This document shows, one piece after another, positions 1 through 8,412 of a DNA stretch of 42,046 bases. A program made the position numbers and the translations under genes. The stretch lies in contig CAINVV010000270.1 of assembly GCA_903854235.1 (NCBI GenBank), positions 1 to 42,046 on the forward strand, read 5' to 3'. The stretch's first letter is position 1. Each line of letters begins with the position of its first letter. The stretch is from an uncultured Bacteroidia bacterium. GTDB lineage: Bacteria; Bacteroidota; Bacteroidia; Bacteroidales; Prolixibacteraceae. A model generated the notes under the pieces. That model saw only the letters and a program-made list of their open reading frames with translations. It did no database searches and had not been told where the DNA came from.

Positions 1-55
1 CAAACCGGTCGGAAGATTGCAAAACAGGGAGGGTTAAACCTTAAATTATCACCTC

Positions 56-3000
56 GTGACGGAAGAGCCTGTACACACTCCATCAGCGTTCAAAGGTATT
101 AAAAAAAAGGTTCGGGCATTTGTTGTCCTGGCCATTTTGCTGATAGCCTTGCCGGAACTGGTGTATATTGCTTTTCGCAGCAATACGGTACAAACCATTG
201 CTATCAGGTGGGTTATGGACCAGGTGGGCCAAACTTTCAACACAAAAATCAAGGTTGGTGGAATCGATATCTCCTTTTTTGACCAGATCACCCTCGAAAA
301 AATTCTGGTAGAGGATCAATCCAGAGACACCCTTGTTTACATCGATCAACTGAAGCTGCAGATCGACAGTATCCGACTGGGTAGCAGGCGTATACATTTA
401 AACAGCATCATCGTTCAGCAGCCAAGAATTCACCTTCGTCAGGATACGACGGGGACCAACTTCCAATTTGTTCTGGACTCTTTGAATGCTTCTCCTCCCC
501 AAAAGAGCAATTCCCCCTGGGAGTTGACCTTCCGAAATCTCTTTGTAAGGGATGCCGAAATACGATTCAAAAAACCATATGCAGATACCATTTTGCACAA
601 AGGGATCAACTTCGATGATTTGGAAATCAGAAACCTGAACTTTGCCCTGGTAAATGTGCACAAGGAAAAATCCGCCACAGAAATGTCACTGGACCATGCA
701 TCCTTCATTGAAAAATCTGGGTACTCCGTCAATAATCTAACTTTCAAAGCCTTGACAGATACTTCAGGCATTTTTCTGAGCAAATTCGCCTTGATCACAC
801 CCCACTCCAACATTTTCTCCGACTCCATGAAGGTCAGGCCCCGAACCAGTCAGCTGCTGGATAAACTTTCATCGGTAAAAAATATGGAAGATCTGCCTTT
901 GGCCTTTCAGTATGACTACGAAGGAAACCTGGCACCTTCCATCATTTCATTGGCCGATCTGGCTTATTATATGCCTGAAATCTGGGGAATGGACGAACCT
1001 GTCATCTTCTCGGGAGGAGTCAAGGGAACCATAGACAATCTGAAGTTCAAGAAACTAAATTTCAGGGCTGGCAAGAAAACCAACTTCAATGCAGACCTGG
1101 AGCTCAAGGGATTACCCGACTGGCAAAATACTTACATCTTCTTGAAATTCTACAACAACACTTTCAATTTCAACGATTTGGCCTCCGTTCAGTTACCCGA
1201 CGGATCCGCTACACGCTACCCAAAAATTCCCAAATCGATGCTGGATGATGTGGATCTCACCTACCAGGGTACCTTCAGTGGATTCCCTTCCGATTTCGTT
1301 GCTTATGGAAATCTGAACGGGGAGCTTGGTTCCCTTACCACAGACATTGCCATCTCCCCATCACGCTCAGGCGCTTTGGCTTTTAAGGGAATGCTGGATG
1401 CCAAATCCTTTAAGGTCGGAAAATTCCTCGGGTATGATCCGTTGGGAGAGGTCACATTGCATACGGAGGTGGAGGTGAACAAAAAAGGAACCCATTTCGA
1501 TGCCACCATCCGGGGAAATATCGACAGCCTATATTACAACAACAACCGGATTGACTCTATCTATCTCAACGGAACAGCCAGTAACAAGAGCTACGACGGT
1601 CAACTTTCGGTCAATGACAAAAACCTGCGTTTGACTTTCTCAGGCAAGGCCGACCTGGGAAGCATGACTCCATCCTTCAACTTCTCTTCATCCGTTAAAA
1701 ATGCCAACCTATTTGTACTGGGTATAGATCAACTGCACAAGGATGCCAAATGCTCCTTCGACATGGAAGCCAATTTTACAGGGAGGAACATCGATGAGCT
1801 GAACGGCTCCATCGACCTAGAAAAAATGAAACTTTCCAGAGAGGAAAAAACGTTTGAAGTGAAAAAACTCAGTTTGGGAACCACCAACTCAGCCGACCGG
1901 AATACCCTCACGATGCGATCCGATATTGCAGATTTTGATATTGTGGGGAATTACAAATTTTTGGAAATTGGACTGACCCTTCGTGACTACCTCCAACACT
2001 ACCTCCCTTCCGCTGACCTCCCCTTCAGCAAGGAAGGTATCGCAGGCAGCAATGTTTTCAGTTTCGACGTAAACATCAAGAAGCCGGAATTGATCACCTA
2101 CTTCTTCTTGCCCGATTTGGTTCCAAATTCACCTGTTGTGATGAAGGGCGAGATCAATTCATTGAAAAAAAGTTTGGATTTCGACTGTAAGGCAGAAAAT
2201 CTCACTTATCAATCCTACCACACCAAAGGACTTACCTTTTCTTCAAGAAACGATGGAGACAAATGGATGCTCAAACTGGGACTAAATGAGGCATCTATTG
2301 GCGATAATTACAAGATTGCAGATGTAGTTCTGAACAATACCCTGTTTAGTGACACCTTGCAGACCTCCTTTTCGTGGGGAGAGAAGAACGACAAAAAATA
2401 CAGTGGAAAGATTGATATGGAAGGTCTTTTTTTCAAAAACAAAAATGGGCTTGGAATGGCCAATTTTTCAATCAAACCATCCAATTTCCTTGTTTCTGAC
2501 ACGCTGTGGCAATTCGACAGAAGCCAGATTCACGTAGATTCAGCCAAACTGGTCATCAACAATTTCAATTTGCACCACGGAGAAGAATATTTCCGAATCA
2601 ATGGCACGCTTTCAGAAAATCAGTCGGATAAATTAAAGATTGAAGTCGGGAAAATCAATCTGGGCTTTTTCGATCTGATTTCAAAACAAAAAATCGGTAT
2701 CGAAGGATCACTCAGCGGAGAAACAGAGCTTGCTGACCTCAAAAATTCCTTCTTTCTGAACAGCCATCTGGCCATCGATAATTTCCATTATGACAAAAAT
2801 CATTTTGGCGATGTTCTATTCGACAACATCTGGAACAAGGAGGAGAAGAGATTGTACACCTCTATCAGGTTAAACAAGCAGAATACTACCTCTTTGCTGA
2901 TCAAAGGATTTTATTCTCCCGCCAGCGATTCACTGAATTACAATGCCAGCCTGACGGATTTCTCCCTGGAAACCATTTTCCCCTTTCTTCAAAGTTTTTC

Positions 3001-4570
3001 GAATGGCGTTAGTGGCAAAGGAGATGGATTTGTGGCCATCACTGGTACCTTTACAGATCCCTGTTTCAAGGGGAAGGTTCAGGTAACCGAAGGTAAAATT
3101 GGGATCGACTATTCGAAGGTAATCTATTCGTTTACCCATCCGATTGAGTTCTCCTATGATTCCATCGTTTTCAGAAGAATAACGCTCAAGGACAGTGAAA
3201 ATAACACCGCCCTTCTCAATGGATACATTACCCATAAAATGTTCAGCAAGCTGAAGTACCATCTGGGTGTGCAAACAAAGAAAATTGAGGCACTGCGAAC
3301 TACCCTGGCCGACAACTCGCTTTTCTACGGTGAAGCCCATTGCAGCGGGGATATTCTCATTACAGGGGCCGGAGAACAGGTCAAACTCGATATGAACGTG
3401 AAAACGGAGGATGGAACGCAGATCATTATTCCTATGGAAACACCCGCATCTGTTTCGGAGAACAATTTCATTCGTTTCGTTGGTAAGGATTCCGCCGTAA
3501 ACGCCCAGGCTGCCGTCGAGGATCCACCCTACAACAGCTCCTTCGAGATGAACCTGAACCTGGTTGCCACTCCATCTGCAAAAGTTCAGATCCATTTTAA
3601 CTCCACCCTTGGAGATGTTATTTCCGGTCAGGGCTCTGGAAACCTTCGGATGGTCTATGATCCCCAGGGCAATTTTACGATGTTTGGTAACTATGCCATC
3701 GAAAAAGGGGACTACCTTTTTACCCTCCAGAATGTGATCGGAAAGAGTTTCAAACTGGAAGAGGGTGGAACCATCACCTGGAACGGGGATCCTTATGAAG
3801 CCAATGTCGACATCAATGCCATTTACAAACTAAAGGCATCCGTAAAAGATCTCTTGGTAGATACCTATAAAAATGAAAATACTGGGAGGATACCCGTCGA
3901 ATGCCGCATTAACCTGTCTCACAAACTATTGAATCCCATACTCAAATTCGACATACTTTTCCCTTCTGCGGATGAAAGAACGAAAGACGAACTGCAACAG
4001 TTCATCAGCACCCAGGATGACATCAACAGACAGATGCTCGCCCTGCTGCTGATCGGTCAGTTTTATACCCCTGAGTACATCCGCGGAAGAACGGATACCC
4101 AATCCAATACCGGCTCCCTGGTTGGTGCAACAACTTCTGAAATGCTTTCAAACCAGCTTTCCAACTGGCTTTCGCAGATCAGTTCAAATTTCGATGTCGG
4201 GTTCAATTACAAACCGGGGGATCAGGTAAATACCAACCAGATGGAATTGGCATTGAGTACCCAGATTTTCAACGATCGGGTTACCATCAACGGAAACATC
4301 GGGAACAACAGCAACCTGCAAACCACCAACAACACCAATACGGTATTGGGCGAAATAGAAGTATTTGTCAAACTGATCAAATCAGGAAAACTTCAGCTGA
4401 AGGCCTATAACCGCGCAAATACGGACATGACTTACGACACCGCACCCTACAAACAGGGAATTGGGTTTTCCTACCGGGAAAGTTTCAACTCCTTCCGTGA
4501 CCTATTCCACCTCCAACGGACCAAAAAAATACCGCCTCTAAAACCGGCGGATGACACTAGACCCAACTAA
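56..4570 (+). CDS. tamB: TamB-like translocation and assembly module protein (DUF490 family)
   Basis: This is a 1504-residue protein with a short basic N-terminus, one membrane segment at about residues 20-40, and a very long body of repeating beta-rich segments. The last 400 or so residues resemble the TamB/DUF490 C-terminal domain, including the stretch near residues 1200-1240 that describes a beta-strand groove. TamB-family proteins span the periplasm and help move lipids or assemble outer-membrane proteins; that role is inferred from the family. The reading frame is closed by a TAA at 35-37 and there is no nearby in-frame ATG, so GTG at 56 is the likely start. The length is normal for Bacteroidota TamB. 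No promoter is visible in the 55 bases upstream, so it may lie outside the window. A TonB-like gene follows in the same direction after about 100 bases. Confidence 0.88.
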   Translation: MTEEPVHTPSAFKGIKKKVRAFVVLAILLIALPELVYIAFRSNTVQTIAIRWVMDQVGQTFNTKIKVGGIDISFFDQITLEKILVEDQSRDTLVYIDQLKLQIDSIRLGSRRIHLNSIIVQQPRIHLRQDTTGTNFQFVLDSLNASPPQKSNSPWELTFRNLFVRDAEIRFKKPYADTILHKGINFDDLEIRNLNFALVNVHKEKSATEMSLDHASFIEKSGYSVNNLTFKALTDTSGIFLSKFALITPHSNIFSDSMKVRPRTSQLLDKLSSVKNMEDLPLAFQYDYEGNLAPSIISLADLAYYMPEIWGMDEPVIFSGGVKGTIDNLKFKKLNFRAGKKTNFNADLELKGLPDWQNTYIFLKFYNNTFNFNDLASVQLPDGSATRYPKIPKSMLDDVDLTYQGTFSGFPSDFVAYGNLNGELGSLTTDIAISPSRSGALAFKGMLDAKSFKVGKFLGYDPLGEVTLHTEVEVNKKGTHFDATIRGNIDSLYYNNNRIDSIYLNGTASNKSYDGQLSVNDKNLRLTFSGKADLGSMTPSFNFSSSVKNANLFVLGIDQLHKDAKCSFDMEANFTGRNIDELNGSIDLEKMKLSREEKTFEVKKLSLGTTNSADRNTLTMRSDIADFDIVGNYKFLEIGLTLRDYLQHYLPSADLPFSKEGIAGSNVFSFDVNIKKPELITYFFLPDLVPNSPVVMKGEINSLKKSLDFDCKAENLTYQSYHTKGLTFSSRNDGDKWMLKLGLNEASIGDNYKIADVVLNNTLFSDTLQTSFSWGEKNDKKYSGKIDMEGLFFKNKNGLGMANFSIKPSNFLVSDTLWQFDRSQIHVDSAKLVINNFNLHHGEEYFRINGTLSENQSDKLKIEVGKINLGFFDLISKQKIGIEGSLSGETELADLKNSFFLNSHLAIDNFHYDKNHFGDVLFDNIWNKEEKRLYTSIRLNKQNTTSLLIKGFYSPASDSLNYNASLTDFSLETIFPFLQSFSNGVSGKGDGFVAITGTFTDPCFKGKVQVTEGKIGIDYSKVIYSFTHPIEFSYDSIVFRRITLKDSENNTALLNGYITHKMFSKLKYHLGVQTKKIEALRTTLADNSLFYGEAHCSGDILITGAGEQVKLDMNVKTEDGTQIIIPMETPASVSENNFIRFVGKDSAVNAQAAVEDPPYNSSFEMNLNLVATPSAKVQIHFNSTLGDVISGQGSGNLRMVYDPQGNFTMFGNYAIEKGDYLFTLQNVIGKSFKLEEGGTITWNGDPYEANVDINAIYKLKASVKDLLVDTYKNENTGRIPVECRINLSHKLLNPILKFDILFPSADERTKDELQQFISTQDDINRQMLALLLIGQFYTPEYIRGRTDTQSNTGSLVGATTSEMLSNQLSNWLSQISSNFDVGFNYKPGDQVNTNQMELALSTQIFNDRVTINGNIGNNSNLQTTNNTNTVLGEIEVFVKLIKSGKLQLKAYNRANTDMTYDTAPYKQGIGFSYRESFNSFRDLFHLQRTKKIPPLKPADDTRPN

Positions 4571-4585
4571 TGTGGATTAAATTTC

Positions 4586-4593
4586 TAAATTTG
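4586..4593 (+). promoter_or_regulatory. Possible -7 element for the TonB-like gene
   Basis: TAAATTTG matches the Bacteroidota -7 consensus TAnnTTTG and lies 78 bases before the ATG at 4672. No TTG is found at the proper distance upstream, so this is a half match only. Confidence 0.35.
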
Positions 4594-4671
4594 CCTGTAA
4601 TCTGTCGGTTTCGTCGGATTACCTCTGAAGGTATCCGCTGCCGCGATTCACAAAAGCTTAGTTAAGAGGTT

Positions 4672-5586
4672 ATGAACCTATCAGGAAGTCAACGTTCCGG
4701 CATCATCTATACCCTGCTGATTCATGCAGGGATTCTCCTCCTGTTGATGATGCTGACCTTATCCATTGATAAGAAATTCCAGACGACAGACGAAGGACTT
4801 TTGGTTGATTTTGGCTATTCGGAAAACGGGAAAGGAGAAGAAGAGCCATCGGCTACCTACTCCAAAAATGACAATCTTTACAAACATCCTGTTGAAGTTT
4901 CCCAAAAAGCCACGACGGTGGCACCACCCCAACTTAAATCCGTAGAAATAAAGGAAGAGGATTTGCTGACCCAGGAGCACGAACCCTCCATCGCACTGCA
5001 TACCAAAAAGTTGGCAGAAAAGAAGCCGATTGTTAAAAAGCAACCGGATCCCAGCATAGAACAGGAAAAACGGCAAAAGCAGGTAAAAATAGCCCGTGAA
5101 AAGCTGGAAGAACAAAACCGTCAGCAAAAGATAAAAGAGCAAGAGATGATCGGGAACATCAACTCCAGGGCCAAAAATGCCTTTGGTGGTGGCTTGACTG
5201 ACAACGGATCCACCTCCAAAGGGGAAGGTATCACCTATGGACCCGGAAATCAAGGCGATCCAAACGGACAGCCGGGAGTAAAACGATACGGTCCGGGAGG
5301 AGGAACGGGCAACAACATCTCATACAATCTTTCGGGCCGACAGGCACGCTCCCTGCCCAAACCAGCCTACCCCGGCAATGAAGGTGGCATTGTCGTGGTA
5401 GAGGTAACTGTCGACAGACTGGGCAAGGTTTCAGCCGCTCGCGCCGGTATCTTTGGCTCCACCTCCAGTGATCCGGACCTGCTCGAAGCCGCAACCAAGG
5501 CGGCCAAAGCAGCGAAATTCAACCTCGACGACAAGGCCCCTGCCTTCCAGAAGGGAACGATAACCTATCATTTTGTTTTGCAATAA
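4672..5586 (+). CDS. TonB-like energy transducer
   Basis: The 304-residue product has a short cytoplasmic N-terminus, one membrane helix at about residues 10-30, a long charged and glycine-rich linker (about 50-225, with a Lys/Glu/Gln-rich helical part at about 100-165), and a C-terminal domain at about 235-304 ending in a beta-strand pattern like TonB_C. TonB proteins pass proton-motive energy from ExbB/ExbD to outer-membrane receptors; TolA-like proteins share this plan. The sequence supports the TonB/TolA architecture but not a particular partner. ExbB and ExbD are not adjacent, which is unusual for a dedicated transducer. The preceding gene is tamB, so an envelope role is consistent. Confidence 0.75.
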   Translation: MNLSGSQRSGIIYTLLIHAGILLLLMMLTLSIDKKFQTTDEGLLVDFGYSENGKGEEEPSATYSKNDNLYKHPVEVSQKATTVAPPQLKSVEIKEEDLLTQEHEPSIALHTKKLAEKKPIVKKQPDPSIEQEKRQKQVKIAREKLEEQNRQQKIKEQEMIGNINSRAKNAFGGGLTDNGSTSKGEGITYGPGNQGDPNGQPGVKRYGPGGGTGNNISYNLSGRQARSLPKPAYPGNEGGIVVVEVTVDRLGKVSAARAGIFGSTSSDPDLLEAATKAAKAAKFNLDDKAPAFQKGTITYHFVLQ

Positions 5587-5595
5587 AACGCAATC

Positions 5596-5715
5596 AAGGT
5601 TAAAGGCTATAGGATAAAGGATAAAGTAGGAGACTCCAAAGAATGTGGTTTTCACTCTGGAGTTAATATAATAAGGATTGAACGGTTCTCCCCTTTAGCC
5701 TTTAGCCTTTGGCCT
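5596..5715. repeat. Composite inverted repeat built from AAAGGCT-like units
   Basis: The left arm (5596-5634) is a run of purine-rich units close to TAAAGGCT/ATAAAGG. The right arm (5686-5715) is the same kind of unit in reverse complement (CTTTAGC repeated). Between them is a second inverted repeat, ACTCCAAAG at 5633-5641 with CTCTGGAGT at 5655-5663 (one mismatch). The whole could fold into a long nested hairpin, like a REP or MITE-type element, in the gap between the TonB-like gene and typA. It may also act as a transcription end. Other genomic copies cannot be checked here. Confidence 0.5.
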
Positions 5716-5783
5716 TGTTTCGGGGTTGATGTAAATTTAACAGAAGGATTTTATCACACTGATTCATAGCCTGAATTAATGAC

Positions 5784-5791
5784 TATCTTTG
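5784..5791 (+). promoter_or_regulatory. -7 element of typA promoter
   Basis: TATCTTTG is an exact TAnnTTTG match, 16 bases before the typA ATG, followed by GCACCC as is common in Bacteroidota promoters. No TTG sits 19-21 bases upstream. Confidence 0.5.
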
Positions 5792-5807
5792 CACCCAAAT
5801 TAGTAAA

Positions 5808-7610
5808 ATGCGAAAAATAAGAAACATAGCTATAATTGCCCATGTCGACCATGGTAAAACGACGCTGGTAGACAAGATGATCATGCACTCAAACATCTTT
5901 CGTTCCAACCAGAATCCCGGAGAATTAATTCTCGACAGCAACGATCTGGAGCGGGAAAGAGGGATCACCATCCTGGCAAAAAACGTATCGGTCGTCTACA
6001 AGGGGGTTAAGATTAACATCATTGATACCCCCGGTCACTCCGACTTTGGAGGAGAGGTTGAAAGAGTCCTGAACATGGCAGACGGTGTGTTGCTGCTCGT
6101 GGATGCCTTTGAAGGCACGATGCCGCAAACAAGATTCGTTCTGCAAAAAGCAATAGAACTTGGGTTAAAGCCGATTGTGGTGGTCAACAAGGTTGACAAG
6201 CCAAACTGCCGCCCGGATGTGGTTCACGAACAGGTATTCGAATTGATGTATAGCCTGGATGCTACCGAAGAACAACTTGATTTCCCGACCATTTATGGTT
6301 CGGCGAAACAAAACTGGATGAGTACCGACTGGAAAAATCCCACTACGGATATCGAACCACTTTTTGACGCAATTCTGGAACATATCCCGGCTCCACCGGA
6401 GAATGAAGGGACTCCACAGATGCTGATAACCTCTCTTGATTATTCCAAATACATCGGACGGATTGCCATCGGCAGAATTCACAGGGGAGAGATCAAAGAG
6501 GGAATGAATGTTTCGCTCGTTAAACGAGATGGAACGATTACCCGTTCGAAGATCAAGGAGTTGCACGTATTCACAGGCCTTGGCCGTGAGAAGGTAGCCA
6601 CAGCCCTGAACGGGGATATTTGTGCCCTGGTCGGCATCGATGATTTTGAAATCGGAGATACCATTTGTGATTACGAAAACCCGGAAGCACTAGATCCAAT
6701 CGATGTGGATGAGCCCACCATGAGTATGCTTTTCACCATCAACAACTCTCCTTTCTATGGGAAAGAGGGCAAATTCGTCACCAGCCGACACATCCACGAA
6801 CGACTCGAACGCGAACTGGAGAAAAACCTCGCGCTGCGTGTTGAACCCACCGATTCAGCAGATTCCTGGAATGTCAACGGACGCGGGGTACTTCACCTTT
6901 CCGTACTGATCGAAACCATGCGCCGCGAAGGATATGAACTGCAAGTAGGTCAACCTCAAGTATTGTACAAGGAGATTCACGGGGAACGCCACGAACCCAT
7001 CGAACTGCTCGACATCGACCTTCCCGCCGAAATGGCAGGAACAGCCATCGATTTCGTTACCCGCCGCAAGGGAGAGATGATTAACATGGAACACAAGGGC
7101 GATAGAACCCATCTCGAGTTTCACGTTCCTTCCAGGGGAATCATCGGTCTTCGTACCAATCTGCTCACCGCGACCCAAGGCGAAGCGGTCATGTCGCATC
7201 GCTTCCTCCACTACGATAAATTCAAGGGACCCATTGAAACCCGTGTAAACGGTTCCCTGATTGCCATGGAAACCGGTACCGCCTACGCTTATTCACTGGG
7301 TAAGCTACAGGATCGGGGACGTTATTTCATCGAACCTCAGGACGACATTTACGAAGGACAGGTATGCGGCGAGAACAACCGCGAAGGAGATCTGGTACTT
7401 AACCTGACGAAGCCAAAAAAGCTGACCAACATGCGTGCTTCGGGTTCTGATGATAAAATCAGACTCACTCCGGCGACAAAATTTAGTCTGGAAGAGGCGC
7501 TCGAATACATCCAAAAGGACGAATACGTAGAGGTGACGCCCAAATCGATCCGTCTTCGAAAGATTAAACTGAGCGAAATCGATCGCAAAAGATCCTCGAA
7601 AATCGTCTGA
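5808..7610 (+). CDS. typA: Ribosome-associated GTPase TypA/BipA
   Basis: The 600-residue product has the full translational GTPase plan. The P-loop AHVDHGKT lies at about residues 10-17, followed by the switch region RERGITI, the DTPGH motif and the NKVD motif. EF-Tu domain 2, EF-G-like domains III and V, and the TypA-specific C-terminal domain follow. BipA/TypA binds the ribosome and helps 50S assembly and stress or cold adaptation; this is family knowledge. The length is typical (about 600). The ATG follows a -7 promoter element and the gene ends before a strong hairpin terminator, so it is probably transcribed alone. Confidence 0.97.
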   Translation: MRKIRNIAIIAHVDHGKTTLVDKMIMHSNIFRSNQNPGELILDSNDLERERGITILAKNVSVVYKGVKINIIDTPGHSDFGGEVERVLNMADGVLLLVDAFEGTMPQTRFVLQKAIELGLKPIVVVNKVDKPNCRPDVVHEQVFELMYSLDATEEQLDFPTIYGSAKQNWMSTDWKNPTTDIEPLFDAILEHIPAPPENEGTPQMLITSLDYSKYIGRIAIGRIHRGEIKEGMNVSLVKRDGTITRSKIKELHVFTGLGREKVATALNGDICALVGIDDFEIGDTICDYENPEALDPIDVDEPTMSMLFTINNSPFYGKEGKFVTSRHIHERLERELEKNLALRVEPTDSADSWNVNGRGVLHLSVLIETMRREGYELQVGQPQVLYKEIHGERHEPIELLDIDLPAEMAGTAIDFVTRRKGEMINMEHKGDRTHLEFHVPSRGIIGLRTNLLTATQGEAVMSHRFLHYDKFKGPIETRVNGSLIAMETGTAYAYSLGKLQDRGRYFIEPQDDIYEGQVCGENNREGDLVLNLTKPKKLTNMRASGSDDKIRLTPATKFSLEEALEYIQKDEYVEVTPKSIRLRKIKLSEIDRKRSSKIV

Positions 7611-7641
7611 GTTCACTCCCTGACGGGAAATATTCATACAG

Positions 7642-7690
7642 AAAGACCCGATTCCTGATAAAGGAGTCGGGTCTTTTAATTATTTTTTTT
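7642..7690 (+). terminator. Rho-independent terminator of typA
   Basis: A 14-base stem (AAAGACCCGATTCC at 7642-7655 with GGAGTCGGGTCTTT at 7663-7676, one G-T pair) with a 7-base loop is followed by a T-rich tract to about 7690. It lies 32 bases after the typA stop. Confidence 0.9.
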
Positions 7691-7857
7691 CATTCTTCGG
7701 GAAGAAATAGCACCCGACATACCTCCCTCAGACCCCTTCTAAAATAAAATTCAAACTGACAACAGGAATATTTCTGGTTTTTAACCTGTTTACATTACTT
7801 CGTATCTAATTGATATTTAAATTATTAAATATCATGTGAAATATTTTCAAAATATTT

Positions 7858-7902
7858 ATGGTACTATGTGTTGCATAGTACCATATTTTATATATATATT
7901 TG
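7858..7902 (+). promoter_or_regulatory. PadR operator overlapping the padR-pspC promoter
   Basis: A perfect 11-base inverted repeat, ATGGTACTATG (7858-7868) and CATAGTACCAT (7874-7884), is separated by five bases. The loop contains TTG at 7871-7873. Exactly 21 bases later is TATATTTG (7895-7902), an exact Bacteroidota -7 element. The repeat therefore covers the -33 element, which suits a repressor site. PadR proteins are known to bind ATG-rich dyads of this sort and to control their own operons; assignment to the next gene is inference. Confidence 0.75.
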
Positions 7903-7995
7903 CATCACCTACTTCAGTGTAATGGAAAGTACCTTACAGATACTTATACAGCAAAGTAGTTTTAAAATAGTTGTAACAGTTTAATTAATGCCAAT

Positions 7996-8325
7996 ATGAA
8001 CATAGACAATTCCAAAGCACAGATGAGGAAAGGCATTCTGGAGTATTGCATACTTCTGATACTTTCCAAGAAGCCGCTGTATGCGTCTGACATCATCGGC
8101 GAGCTAAAAGACGCGCAAATGATTGTGGTGGAGGGCACCCTCTATCCGCTGCTGACCCGCCTGAAAAATGACGGGTACCTCTCCTACCGCTGGGAAGAAT
8201 CGCTTCAGGGTCCTCCACGCAAATACTACGAACTTTCGGAGGCAGGTGAAAAATTTCTTGCTGAACTAGAAATCTCCTGGTCTGAACTGGTCATCGCCAT
8301 CCAACAACTGAGAACCAGGGTATAA
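7996..8325 (+). CDS. PadR family transcriptional regulator
   Basis: The 109-residue protein matches the PadR winged-helix domain across nearly its whole length. The segment EGTLYPLLTRLKNDGYL lies in the recognition helix and wing area, followed by GPPRKYYELSEAG and a short C-terminal dimerisation helix. PadR proteins are usually repressors released by a ligand or phenolic or envelope signal; the ligand here is unknown. It is the first gene of a probable operon with the PspC-domain gene, 87 bases before that gene's likely start. The palindrome over the promoter suggests autoregulation. Confidence 0.93.
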   Translation: MNIDNSKAQMRKGILEYCILLILSKKPLYASDIIGELKDAQMIVVEGTLYPLLTRLKNDGYLSYRWEESLQGPPRKYYELSEAGEKFLAELEISWSELVIAIQQLRTRV

Positions 8326-8412
8326 AAAATTTAACAGATGATTAGGGGTATTTCCCCAACAGACTTTCCAATCAATATCGAACAAGAAAAAACCAAGATA
8401 AATAACAAGTAT

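Larger units (their letters stand above)
7611..7995. other. Intergenic region between typA and padR
   Basis: This 385-base gap holds the typA terminator at its left end and the PadR operator and promoter at 7858-7902. The rest (about 7700-7850) is AT-rich with no open reading frame or RNA gene that I recognise. Confidence 0.7.

Noticed and set aside
1-102. Open frame on the plus strand from the window edge to a TAA at 100-102
   Set aside because: The 33 residues show no family pattern and overlap the start of the tamB frame; chance is likely, though a partial gene cannot be fully excluded.
2930-3595. Minus-strand frame of 221 residues inside tamB
   Set aside because: No domain or signal features, and the tamB frame is continuous and conserved in pattern.
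8338-8412. Upstream extension of the PspC gene
   Set aside because: The 25 extra residues do not fit the family; ATG at 8413 gives the normal N-terminus.
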